From positions 21,395-37,309 of the forward strand of contig DBTR01000063.1 of assembly GCA_002307145.1 (NCBI GenBank): DNA of 15,915 nt, read 5' to 3'. The notes under the pieces were generated by a model that saw only the letters and a list, made by a program, of their open reading frames with translations, ran no database searches and was not told the origin of the DNA. Origin of the DNA: Rhodospirillum sp. UBA1311 (GTDB lineage: Bacteria > Pseudomonadota > Alphaproteobacteria > Rhodospirillales > Rhodospirillaceae). Every line of letters starts with the position of its first letter. Position 1 is the first letter of the stretch. Below, piece after piece: positions 1-7,126 of this stretch. The translations under genes and the position numbers were made by a program.

Positions 1-1
1 C

Positions 2-664
2 CAGCCGATCGAGCGCCAGCGCCAAGTGATCCGCGGCATCCTCGAAACCTTAAGTGCCCACAACCACCCGGTCACGATCACCACCAAGTCCGCGATGGTG
101 CTACGCGATCTCGACATCCTCACCAGCCTCGCGCGCCGCGGCCTGGTCTCGGTCTCGCTCTCGATCACCACCCTCGACCGCGACCTCGCCCGCCGCATGG
201 AACCCCGCGCCACGCCCCCCGCCGGACGCCTCGCCGCGCTCGAACGCCTCTCCGCCGCCGGAATCCCCACTGCCGTGATGGCCGCGCCGATGATCCCCGG
301 CCTCAACGACCACGAACTCGAAAGCATCCTCACCGCCGCCCGCGACGCCGGAGCCCGCACCGCCAGCTTCATCCTCCTCCGCCTCCCCCTCGACGTCCAA
401 GAGCTCTTCCAGGACTGGCTCGCCACCCACTACCCCGACCGCGCCGAGCGCGTCCTCTCTCTGATCCGCCAAACCCGCCACGGCGACCTCGATTCCGGCC
501 GCTTCGGCGAACGCATGCGCGGCACCGGCCCCGTCGCCGAACTCCTCGCCCAACGCTGCGCTATCGCCTGCCGCCGCCTCGGCCTGGATAAAGGCTACCC
601 CAAACTCCGCACCGACCTGTTCAAGCCGCCGCCGAAGCCCGGGGACCAGTTGACGCTGTTCTGA
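2..664 (+). CDS. PA0069-family radical SAM protein, C-terminal part (5' end outside window)
   Basis: The reading frame is open from base 2, so the gene begins upstream; 220 residues are visible. The N-terminal CxxxCxxC that binds the radical SAM 4Fe-4S cluster would lie outside the window. The visible part shows the family pattern: a YQPIE-like entry (QPIERQR), a TKS strand followed by RDLDIL, SLSITTLD with EPRA, then AAPMIPGLND, LRLP and a TLF-type C-terminus. These are the later strands of the partial TIM barrel and the family-specific tail. I recognise this as the PA0069/Rv2578c-like radical SAM group, whose substrate is not established as far as I know; some databases link it loosely to DNA photolyase-like (SplB) proteins. 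The GTG at 26 is an internal codon, not a start. The gene ends 16 bases before a palindromic repeat that separates it from the convergent sugE. Confidence 0.85.
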   Translation, partial: QPIERQRQVIRGILETLSAHNHPVTITTKSAMVLRDLDILTSLARRGLVSVSLSITTLDRDLARRMEPRATPPAGRLAALERLSAAGIPTAVMAAPMIPGLNDHELESILTAARDAGARTASFILLRLPLDVQELFQDWLATHYPDRAERVLSLIRQTRHGDLDSGRFGERMRGTGPVAELLAQRCAIACRRLGLDKGYPKLRTDLFKPPPKPGDQLTLF

Positions 665-679
665 GGGGAGACGGAGTTT

Positions 680-856
680 AAGGCCGGGCTCTGCCCGGGC
701 CCGCTGGGGTCGCGGACCCCAGACCCCATAACTTTGGTTTTTGCGCGTAGCGCGATAGAGCCGTCACGCGGCGTGACGGTTGACTGCCGCTTCGCGGCGA
801 AAAACTAAGGGGTCGAGGGGACGAGTCCCCTCGCGGGTGCGGGCAGAGCCCGAGAA
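680..856. repeat. Compound inverted repeat, copy A (REPIN-like)
   Basis: This element fills almost the whole gap between two convergent genes. The left half holds an outer hairpin (CCGGGCTCTGCCCGG), an inner hairpin (GGGGTCGCGGACCCC), a GACCCC block, a TAAC..GGTTTTT stretch and a small GCGCGTAGCGCG hairpin. The right half is the same order of parts in inverse orientation, ending in GGGCAGAGCCC. The centre at 761-779 is a perfect 9-bp dyad, CCGTCACGC and GCGTGACGG around one base. Three related copies occur in this window (near 1295, 7790 and 9109). Its place between convergent stop codons suggests bidirectional termination, although T-runs after its outer hairpins are short. Confidence 0.85.
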
Positions 857-859
857 CCT

Positions 860-1189
860 TTACCCTTCCGCGCCGCTGAACTTCAGGCCGACGACGCCGA
901 TGATGATCAGGGAGAGGAAGGCGATGCGTTTGGTGGTCATCGGGTCGCCGTAGACCATCACGCCCGCGATGGTGATGCCGACCGCGCCGAGGCCGGTCCA
1001 GACGCCATAGGCGGTGCCGACCGGGATGCCGCGCATCGCGAACGACAGCAGCACCATGTTGAGCACGGTGAGCACGCCCGACGCGCCCATCGTCCACACC
1101 GAGGGATTGGCCTGGATCGCCTTCAGCGACAAAGCCCACGCGATCTCGGTGAATACCGAGACGAACAGAATCAGCCAGTGAATGGTCAT
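860..1189 (-). CDS. sugE: SugE/Gdx-type small multidrug resistance (SMR) transporter
   Basis: This is a 109-residue, four-helix inner-membrane protein of the SMR family, which exchanges protons for small cations; SugE/Gdx members export guanidinium, and some quaternary ammonium compounds. The conserved membrane glutamate is E15 in the first helix, followed by W18 and LK as in SugE. The hallmark PVGTAYxVWTGxGAVG is present at about residues 56-71, and the C-terminus ends GLKxS as in E. coli SugE. The chosen ATG at 1189 gives the family's usual length; an upstream ATG at 1258 would add a non-hydrophobic tail that runs through a hairpin and is unlikely. No second SMR gene is adjacent, so it probably works as a dual-topology homodimer. 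The guanidinium specificity is inferred from family motifs. Confidence 0.87.
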   Translation of the reverse strand: MTIHWLILFVSVFTEIAWALSLKAIQANPSVWTMGASGVLTVLNMVLLSFAMRGIPVGTAYGVWTGLGAVGITIAGVMVYGDPMTTKRIAFLSLIIIGVVGLKFSGAEG

Positions 1190-1190
1190 G

Positions 1191-1220
1191 AAAAAACGAG
1201 CCTCTCGTGATGCAGGCTCG
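1191..1220 (-). terminator. Hairpin plus T6 directly before the sugE start codon (possible attenuator)
   Basis: On the minus strand, CGAGCCT and AGGCTCG form a 7-bp stem around a 10-base loop, followed at once by six T and then, after one C, the sugE ATG. This has the form of an intrinsic terminator inside the 5' leader. The only Shine-Dalgarno-like stretch (GAGAGG) overlaps the 3' arm, so folding could also block translation. SugE/Gdx genes elsewhere are often under guanidine riboswitches. Upstream, GGGTTTCCGG and CCGTCCGAG faintly recall the guanidine-I core, but the conserved 3' part of that aptamer is not visible. Confidence 0.5.
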
Positions 1221-1294
1221 GACGGATACGGCGCGCCCGGAAACCCGCAAGAGAGCACGCGGTCGGCAAGTTAGGGGGTGGAGGTCGGCAGGTC

Positions 1295-1487
1295 AAGGTC
1301 CGGGCTCCGCCCGGGCCCGCTGGGGTCGCGGACCCCAGACCCCGTAACTTGTTGTTCGCCGCGAAGCGGCTATCCACCGTCACGCCGCGTGATGGTTGAT
1401 TGCGCTATCGCGCGAAAAACCAGAGGGAGGTCCGGAGGGTCCGTGACCCTCCGGCAGGGTCCAGGGGCGGAGCCCCTGGCTCTTGCC
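1295..1487. repeat. Compound inverted repeat, copy B (REPIN-like)
   Basis: This copy has the same architecture as the one at 680-856. The left half has the outer hairpin CCGGGCTCCGCCCGG, an inner GGGGTCGCGGACCCC hairpin, GACCCC, and GCCGCGAAGCGGC. The centre at 1377-1395 is the CCGTCACGC/GCGTGATGG dyad with one mismatch. The inverted right half has GCGCTATCGCGCG, then an inner hairpin built on GGAGGGTCCGTGACCCTCC and a final outer hairpin CCAGGGGCGGAGCCCCTGG. The right end touches the ubiV stop codon, while the left end begins about 105 bases upstream of the sugE start. The inner arms differ in sequence from copy A but keep pairing, which is a compensatory pattern. Confidence 0.85.
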
Positions 1488-2414
1488 TTACTCGGCGGTT
1501 TTCTGAGTTTTGTACTTGAGGCCTTCGGCGTCGTAGAAGAAACCGTTGGAGTTGGGGGCGCCGTCGACGATGCCGTCGGTTTCGTCGAGGAGCTGTTGCG
1601 GCTCGATGTCGCCGTCGATGACGCCACGGAAGAGCTTGGCGACGTGGACGATGTCGACGTCGTGGGGCGAGATGCGGAAGCTTTTGACGCCCATTTCGAG
1701 GAACTTCGGGATTTCGGCGGCGAGGTTCGAGACGGTATAGGACATCGTCTGAGTGCCGTTGACGGTGAGGAAGGGCTTGCCGTCCATGGTGTCGACGGTC
1801 ATGCCGTCGTTATCGAGGTTGCAGACGTAGCGGCAATTGTCTTTCGGCACGTTATGGGCGCGGGCGTGGTAGCAGCGCGCCGCGATGGCGAGCGGCATGC
1901 GGCCGTAGACGAACGCCTCGACGTCCATGATTCCGGATTTCGCCAGCACCGCCATGGTCTCGCCCGACATTTCGAACGGCAGGCAGACCCGGTCCGCACC
2001 GCCGGCGGCGAGGGTGGCGAGGGTGCCTTCGTTGTAGACGTTCATCATCGGGCCGATCATGTGCTTGCGGCCCTTGAGCATGTCGGCGACGGCGATGTCG
2101 TTGGCTTCGTAGGTAAGGTCTTCCGGCGCGACGGTGTCGCGCATCCAATTCATTTCGCGGCTGGAAAGAATCAGCGCCTGGGTCGACATGATCACTTCCT
2201 TGCCGCCCGCGCGGAGGCGTTCGATCACCTCCGGCCAGAGCTTGAGGAGGAAGGGCGTGCGCTTGGAGCAGACGACTTCGCCCAGCACCACGGTGTCGAT
2301 TTCGGCTTCGTCGGCGACGCGGAAGTAGAGGTCGCGGCGTTTGTCGTTGGCCCAGTTGAACAGCAGCGGCCCGAGGGTGATCTTGGCGTCCTTGGGGTTG
2401 GTGGCAATACTCAC
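1488..2414 (-). CDS. ubiV: UbiV, O2-independent ubiquinone hydroxylation protein (U32 peptidase family)
   Basis: UbiV forms a complex with UbiU that hydroxylates ubiquinone precursors without O2, in the cytoplasm; the U32 'peptidase' name is historical. With a GTG start at 2414 the protein has 308 residues and begins a few residues before the family's ITLGPLLFNW strand. The four cluster ligands are seen as C49 (GEVVCSKR), C181, C194 and C198; the 13- and 4-residue spacing of the last three matches E. coli UbiV. The frame is open up to an ATG at 2537, but that version would add a basic low-complexity tail inside ubiU, so I reject it. An AAGGA-type ribosome site precedes the GTG. ubiU ends 22 bases upstream, which fits an operon. 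The C-terminus runs into repeat copy B. Confidence 0.93.
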   Translation of the reverse strand: MSIATNPKDAKITLGPLLFNWANDKRRDLYFRVADEAEIDTVVLGEVVCSKRTPFLLKLWPEVIERLRAGGKEVIMSTQALILSSREMNWMRDTVAPEDLTYEANDIAVADMLKGRKHMIGPMMNVYNEGTLATLAAGGADRVCLPFEMSGETMAVLAKSGIMDVEAFVYGRMPLAIAARCYHARAHNVPKDNCRYVCNLDNDGMTVDTMDGKPFLTVNGTQTMSYTVSNLAAEIPKFLEMGVKSFRISPHDVDIVHVAKLFRGVIDGDIEPQQLLDETDGIVDGAPNSNGFFYDAEGLKYKTQKTAE

Positions 2415-2436
2415 GATACGCTTTCCTTCGCTGCTC

Positions 2437-3456
2437 TCAGTGCCAGGCCTTGCGGTACGCGCCCGCGGTTTCCTGTCCGCCTTCGGTGAGGTCGGCGATC
2501 GCCGCCGCGTCGAGGGTTTCGCCGCGTTCGAGCGCATCGACCGCGCCGCGGAAGGCTTTGACCACCTTTTCGACGTAGGCGCGGCCGCGCTGGCGGCCTT
2601 CGATCTTCAATGCGGTCACGCCCGCGTCGGCGACGTCGGGGAGCATGGTCAGGAGGTTGAGGCTGACCGGCTCTTCGAACAGGTAGCTGAGCTTGTCGTT
2701 GGCGGTGAAGCGGCCCTTGCAGAGGGTCGGGTAGCCCGCCGGTTCGCCGTCGGCGAAGCGATTGATGGTGAAGCCGCCGAGCTTGGAGGCGAGGCCTCGT
2801 CCGCTTTCCTCGTATTCGACGTGGCTCGCGGGCGAGCAGACGCCGTTCTTGTTCGGCGATTGGCCGGTGACGTAGGAGGAGAGCGAGCAGCGTCCTTCGG
2901 CCATCACGCAGAGGCCGCCGAAGACGAAGACTTCGGTTTCGACGTCGGTGTGACGATTGAGTTCCTTGATCTCGGGCAGGGTCAGGACGCGCGGCAGGAC
3001 GACGCGGGCGATGCCGAAGTTGCGGGCGTAGTAGTTGATGCCCTCGGGCGTCGAGGCCGCGGCCTGGACCGAGAGGTGGCGGCGGATCTGCGGCTGGTTC
3101 TTCTGCGCGTATTCGACCAGGCCGATGTCGGCGAGGATCACCGCGTCGGCGCCCATTTTCGCCGCGTCGTCGACGGCGCGGTGCCAGGGATCGAGGTTGC
3201 CGGCGGTCGGGAAGGTATTGATCGCGACGATGACGTCGGAGCCGCGTTCGTGGGCGTAGTCGACGCCCGCGCGGAGTTCTTCGCGGCTGAAGTTGAGACC
3301 GGGGAAGTTGCGGGCGTTGGTTTCATCGCGGAAACCGCAATAAACCGTGTGCGCGCCCGCATCGACTGCGGTGCGCAGGGCTGCGGGCGTTCCTGCCGGG
3401 CAAACCAGTTCGAGGCTGGTAACCGGGCGAGAGGGATCGCGGGCGACGCGGGTCAT
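2437..3456 (-). CDS. ubiU: UbiU, O2-independent ubiquinone hydroxylation protein (U32 peptidase family)
   Basis: UbiU is the partner of UbiV and binds a 4Fe-4S cluster and prephenate, the presumed oxygen donor (family knowledge). The 339-residue protein shows the N-terminal LVCPAGTPAALRTAVDAGA, then the NARNFPGLNFS, LSVQAA and VVLPRVL blocks. The cluster cysteines are C183, C190, C207 and C246 (GGLCVMAEGRC, GVCSPA, YPTLCKGRF). Their 7-, 17- and 39-residue spacing is identical to E. coli C169, C176, C193 and C232. The ATG at 3456 has a GGAGG site 5-10 bases upstream, within the 43-base gap after ubiT. The first dozen residues before SLELVCPAG are extra compared with E. coli. Confidence 0.95.
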   Translation of the reverse strand: MTRVARDPSRPVTSLELVCPAGTPAALRTAVDAGAHTVYCGFRDETNARNFPGLNFSREELRAGVDYAHERGSDVIVAINTFPTAGNLDPWHRAVDDAAKMGADAVILADIGLVEYAQKNQPQIRRHLSVQAAASTPEGINYYARNFGIARVVLPRVLTLPEIKELNRHTDVETEVFVFGGLCVMAEGRCSLSSYVTGQSPNKNGVCSPASHVEYEESGRGLASKLGGFTINRFADGEPAGYPTLCKGRFTANDKLSYLFEEPVSLNLLTMLPDVADAGVTALKIEGRQRGRAYVEKVVKAFRGAVDALERGETLDAAAIADLTEGGQETAGAYRKAWH

Positions 3457-3499
3457 GGCGGAACCTCCATCGACGATGTGTTTGATCTGCGAGCGGTTC

Positions 3500-4153
3500 T
3501 CAAGTGGGATTGGACTTGATGCGTCGCAAGGTTTTTTCGAGTCGGCCGCAGCGTTCTTCCAGCTCGTCGATGCGACGGGCCTGCGCCTCGGTGCGGCGGG
3601 CCACGGGCTGGACCAGGCTGTCGCCCAGGATCGTCATGTCGCTTTCCACATGACCGATGGCTTTCAACACCACTTCGGCGATAACGCGGGCCGGGCCGCT
3701 GAGCGGGCCGAAGGTGGAGGAAATGTCTTCGAGGAAGTCGATGTCCGCGCCGTCGAGCGCGTTGCGGAGGGCGACCACCGCTTCGGTGTCGCCTTCATAG
3801 GAGAGGTCGCGGGTGAAGAACATCGCGTCGCCGTCGATGCTGCCGTCGAGCAGGCCGAAGAGCACCTTCAGGGGCGCGCGGATGGTGGCGTCGACCTCGG
3901 CGGTATCGGTTTTCTTCAGCACCTGCACCGTGCCTTCGCCGTCGGCGATGTGGAGCAGGAACAGCCACGGCAGGTCGACGACGTCGACGAGGAAACGCTT
4001 CGGGCCCAGCGGGGTCAGGCGTTCGAACAGAGCCGGGTGGCGGGTTTGCAGGCGGCGCGCGAGACGTTCGGCCAGGGGCTGGAACACGTCCGGCGGAATC
4101 GCCCGCAACAGCAACCCGCCCAGCAAAACGGGCGAAAAGGGTGGCGTCGACAT
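3500..4153 (-). CDS. ubiT: UbiT, SCP2-domain lipid-binding accessory factor for anaerobic ubiquinone synthesis
   Basis: The 217-residue protein begins with a family-like LLRAIPPDVFQPLAERLARR segment and continues with an SCP2 sterol-carrier domain. The domain includes DLPWLFLLHI, then VDATIRAPLKVLFGLLDGSIDGDAMFFTRDLSYEGDTEAVVALRNALD at about residues 87-135. In E. coli UbiT is required with UbiU and UbiV for the O2-independent pathway and binds prenylated intermediates. Gene order ubiT-ubiU-ubiV on one strand with short gaps supports the call over a generic SCP2 protein. The C-terminal 50 residues (VARRTEAQARRIDELEERCGRLEK) look like a short coiled coil. The 64-base gap upstream of its ATG is AT-richer than its surroundings, but I could not see an FNR-type TTGAT-N4-ATCAA site. 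Confidence 0.88.
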   Translation of the reverse strand: MSTPPFSPVLLGGLLLRAIPPDVFQPLAERLARRLQTRHPALFERLTPLGPKRFLVDVVDLPWLFLLHIADGEGTVQVLKKTDTAEVDATIRAPLKVLFGLLDGSIDGDAMFFTRDLSYEGDTEAVVALRNALDGADIDFLEDISSTFGPLSGPARVIAEVVLKAIGHVESDMTILGDSLVQPVARRTEAQARRIDELEERCGRLEKTLRRIKSNPT

Positions 4154-4217
4154 CGTGCTATCCCCAATGCATGCGGTATGGCGAACGTTTTAGCACGCGA
4201 ATTTGGCGTTGTCGTCA

Positions 4218-6728
4218 CTAAGCCGCCCGCTTGCGGCGGGAAAAACGCCGCCGCCGGAGCGGCTCGCTCGCGAGCTTCGGCTTCCAACGGGTGAGGAGGA
4301 AGGCATTCAGCACCACGCTCACCGAAGACAGCGCCATCGCCGCCCCCGCCACTGTCGGATTGAGCAAGCCGAAGGCTGCAACTGGGAGCGCAATGATATT
4401 GTAGACGAACGCGAGCGCGAGATTCTGGCGGATCTTGCCCCAGGTTTCCCGCGCGACCGAGAGTGCGTTCGCCACCGACATCACGTCGGAGCGCAACAGG
4501 GTGATGTCGGCGGACTGCATCGCGGCATCGGCGGCGGTGCCGACCGCGATGCCGAGGTCGGCCTCGGTCAAGGCCGGGGCGTCGTTAATGCCGTCGCCGA
4601 CCATCGCGACGCTGCGGCCCTTGGCTTGGAGGCGGCGGACGATCCGCGCCTTGGTCGCGGGCAGGACGTCGCAGAAGGTGTTCTTGATCTTGAGCGTACG
4701 CGCCACCGCATGGACCGCCGAGGCCGCGTCGCCCGAAACCACCGCGCAGGCGATGCCGCTCTGCTTCAGGGTCGCCACCGCGCGCTGGGCGTCGTGGCGC
4801 AGCGGGTCGGCCACCGAAATTCCGCCGAGGAGGATGCCGTCCGCCGCGACCCAGATCGCCGAGCGGCCGTCCATCGCCAGCAAGGGCGCGATCCACTCGC
4901 TCACCGCCATGTCGATGCCGTTGGCGTCCATCAGCGGGCGGTTGCCGATCACCACCTCGGTCTGGCCCTCGATCACCGCGCGCACGCCGCGCCCGGGGAT
5001 CGCCTCGAAGGATTTCAGCGATGCGGGAACGATGCCGTAGTTTCCTGCATAGGAGAGGATCGCGCGGCCCAGCGGATGCTCGTTGCCCTGCTGCGCCGAG
5101 GCGGCGATGGTCAAGAGGCGCGAGATGTCGCCGTCGAGCGCCTCGACCGAAACCACCGAGGGCTTGCCTTCGGACAGCGTGCCGGTCTTGTCGAACAGCA
5201 CCATGTCGACGCCGTAGGCCTTCTGCAGGCTGTCGATGTCGCGGATCAGGATGCCCGCCTTGGCCGCAGCCCCCGTGCCCGCCACCAGCGCGGCCGGGGC
5301 GGCGAGGCCGAGCGCGCACGGGCATGCGATCACCAGCACCGAGACCGCCGCGCGGATCGCGTCGGAGAACGAGTTCTCCAGCATCAGCCAGCCGAACAGG
5401 GTGAACATCGCGAGGCCGAGGACCACCGGTATGAACATCGTGGTGACGGAGTCGACGAAGCGCTGCAGCGGCACTTTGCGCGCCTGGGCCTCCTCGACCT
5501 GGGCGATGATCTTGGCGAGCGTCGACTCCGTCGCGACCCGGATCGCGCGCACGTGCAGCACGCCGCCGCCGTTCATCGTGCCGCCGGTCACCGCGTCGCC
5601 CTCGATCTTGTCTTCCGGCAGGCCCGCGCCGGTGATCATCGAGGCGTCGACGGTGCTCTCGCCCTTGACGATCACGCCGTCCACCGGGATGCGCTCGTAG
5701 GGCTTCACCATCACCACGTCGCCGATCGCGACCTTGTCGATCGGCTTCGACACCAGCGCGCCCTCGCGCACCACCCGCGCGCTTTTGGCGCGAAGTTCCA
5801 TCAGGCTGCGGATCGCGCGCGTGGTGCCGTGCTTGACCACGGCTTCGAGCCACTTGCCGAGGCGGACGAAGGCGATGATCGCGGCGGCGGTCTCGAAATA
5901 GAGGTTGCGGCCCTCGGAGGCGACCGAGATCCAGGCGATCACCGAATAGAGATAGGCCGACGCGCTGCCCAGTACGACGAGGAGATCCATGGTCGCTTCG
6001 TGCTCGCGGATCGCGCGCCAGGCGCCGAGGCCATAGCGCGCGCCGCCGAGGCCGAGAACGACGGATGAAAACACGAACGCCCAGAACGGCCCGAACAGCG
6101 GCGTGCCGCCCACAACCTCCCAGGCGAGATTGAGGAGGAGCGGCACGGTGAACACGCCGACGATGCCGAGCATCAGCGATTCGACGCGGTTCGCGCCCGC
6201 GCCCGCGCCATAGATCGCCGCGCTTTCGAGGTCGGCGACGGTGCCGTGCTCGCCCAGCGGCGTGACGCCGTATCCGGCGCGGCGGACCGCCTGCATCAGC
6301 ATGTCGATGACGCCCGGGACCGGGATCAGGCGCACGTCGGCGCGGTTCAGCACCGGGTTGACCTGCGCCTCGATCACGCCCTCGACGTTTTCGAGCGCGG
6401 TGCGCACCCGGGCAACGCAGGCGCTCGACGTCATGCCTCGTATCGAAAGTGCAACGAGCCCGTCGGCCACGGAAAACTCCATGGATTCCAGCTCGCTGGC
6501 GAGTTCGGCTAAGGAGGCGCGCTGCAAATCGAGGGTGATCGCGATGTCGTCGAGGTCGGAACCGACCGCAGCCGCGATCACGCCCTCCATCCGCATCAGA
6601 CGATTGCGGACGCGGTGGGCGTCGGTGGCGTCGCGCATCCCCGAGACCGGAAGAACGATACGGCGATAGGGGCTCTCCGGGGCCGTCGGCGCGGCGGCAG
6701 GGTTGGGCTCGGTCACGGCAACGGTCAT
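4218..6728 (-). CDS. copA: Cu+-exporting P1B-type ATPase with degenerate N-terminal HMA domains
   Basis: This inner-membrane pump uses ATP to move monovalent copper out of the cytoplasm. With the ATG at 6728 it has 836 residues. The membrane CPC motif is C469-P470-C471, the phosphorylated aspartate is D513 in DKTGTL, the HP motif follows in NEHPLG, and GDGINDAP begins at G711. Late helices carry AFVYN and MALSS, the YN and MxxSS signatures of the Cu+ class. Two ferredoxin-like HMA domains precede the pump, but the first has GMRDATDA with no cysteine and the second GMTSSAC, in which the first cysteine is Ser. The frame is open further to 7109, but that extension would cover the FMN riboswitch on the other strand and has no domain. 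ubiT follows after 64 bases, so read-through is possible. A CueR-like operator was not recognised. Confidence 0.92.
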   Translation of the reverse strand: MTVAVTEPNPAAAPTAPESPYRRIVLPVSGMRDATDAHRVRNRLMRMEGVIAAAVGSDLDDIAITLDLQRASLAELASELESMEFSVADGLVALSIRGMTSSACVARVRTALENVEGVIEAQVNPVLNRADVRLIPVPGVIDMLMQAVRRAGYGVTPLGEHGTVADLESAAIYGAGAGANRVESLMLGIVGVFTVPLLLNLAWEVVGGTPLFGPFWAFVFSSVVLGLGGARYGLGAWRAIREHEATMDLLVVLGSASAYLYSVIAWISVASEGRNLYFETAAAIIAFVRLGKWLEAVVKHGTTRAIRSLMELRAKSARVVREGALVSKPIDKVAIGDVVMVKPYERIPVDGVIVKGESTVDASMITGAGLPEDKIEGDAVTGGTMNGGGVLHVRAIRVATESTLAKIIAQVEEAQARKVPLQRFVDSVTTMFIPVVLGLAMFTLFGWLMLENSFSDAIRAAVSVLVIACPCALGLAAPAALVAGTGAAAKAGILIRDIDSLQKAYGVDMVLFDKTGTLSEGKPSVVSVEALDGDISRLLTIAASAQQGNEHPLGRAILSYAGNYGIVPASLKSFEAIPGRGVRAVIEGQTEVVIGNRPLMDANGIDMAVSEWIAPLLAMDGRSAIWVAADGILLGGISVADPLRHDAQRAVATLKQSGIACAVVSGDAASAVHAVARTLKIKNTFCDVLPATKARIVRRLQAKGRSVAMVGDGINDAPALTEADLGIAVGTAADAAMQSADITLLRSDVMSVANALSVARETWGKIRQNLALAFVYNIIALPVAAFGLLNPTVAGAAMALSSVSVVLNAFLLTRWKPKLASEPLRRRRFSRRKRAA

Positions 6729-6805
6729 CAGGCCTGTCGCGCTCCAATCTGGAATGACGGCAATCGGTGTGTAGCGCAGCCCACAGTTCCGAGCGGCGGA
6801 AGGGG

Positions 6806-6835
6806 TTGACCTCGGCGAGCGAGCGGCGCGATAGT
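6806..6835 (+). promoter_or_regulatory. Probable sigma70 promoter of the ribB transcript
   Basis: TTGACC at 6806-6811 is followed after 18 bases by GATAGT at 6830-6835. This would start transcription near 6842, about 15 bases before the riboswitch, which is the expected position. The -10 match is modest, so this is inferred mainly from position. Confidence 0.45.
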
Positions 6836-6856
6836 CGCAACGGTTAATGATATGCT

Positions 6857-7008
6857 TGTTCTCAGGGCAGGGTGCAATTCCCGACCGGCGGTATCTTCCG
6901 GATTTTCCGTGAAGCAGCCCGCGAGCGCCCGTCGTTGCGATGACGGCGGGGACAGCAGATCCGGTGAGATGCCGGAGCCGACAGTCACAGTCTGGATGGA
7001 AGAGGATG
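6857..7008 (+). promoter_or_regulatory. FMN riboswitch (RFN element)
   Basis: The conserved FMN aptamer is plain to read: TTCTCAGGGCAGGGTG, then CCGACCGGCGGTAT, GAAGCAGCCCGCGAGCG, CAGCAGATCCGGTGAGAT, GCCGGAGCCGACAGT, and a closing TCTGGATGGAAGAGGA. All six paired regions can be drawn around the usual junction, with GTCGTTGCGATGAC as a variable-arm hairpin. Binding of FMN is expected to lower expression of ribB, 119 bases downstream. After the aptamer, CCGACGGGG and CCCC..CGTCGG (7020-7042) form a strong hairpin without a T-run. Control of translation or Rho-dependent termination is therefore more likely than an intrinsic terminator. Confidence 0.97.
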
Positions 7009-7126
7009 GGCAGACGAACCGACGGGGTTTCCCCTGCGTCGGCCAGTCCGCGTTTGCGGTGGCATCGTGCCTCCGCGAGAATTCCGATTCGGCCCTGATT
7101 CAGGCTCACCGCATGGAGCTTGTGAG

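Noticed and set aside
1190..1290. Guanidine-III or mini-ykkC (guanidine-II) riboswitch before sugE
   Set aside because: A GCGCCGTA stretch resembles part of guanidine-III, but its downstream GGACAAG partner is missing, and no pair of ACGR-loop hairpins for guanidine-II is present.
678..1383. Minus-strand frames of 190 and 65 codons around the sugE region
   Set aside because: They consist of translated repeat sequence and antiphase sugE; similar peptides arise from the other repeat copies.
680..1487. CRISPR array or tandem repeat suggested by recurring GC hairpins
   Set aside because: The units are inverted pairs scattered between genes, not regularly spaced direct repeats with unique spacers.
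1278..3519. Two + strand frames of about 400 codons opposite ubiV and ubiU
   Set aside because: They are shadows of conserved minus-strand genes, rich in Val, Asp, Gly and Ala and without motifs.
4203..6068. Long + strand open frame of 621 codons opposite the P-type ATPase
   Set aside because: It is rich in Arg, His, Asp and Gly with no domain, and mirrors the conserved ATPase on the other strand; it is an effect of GC-rich codon bias.
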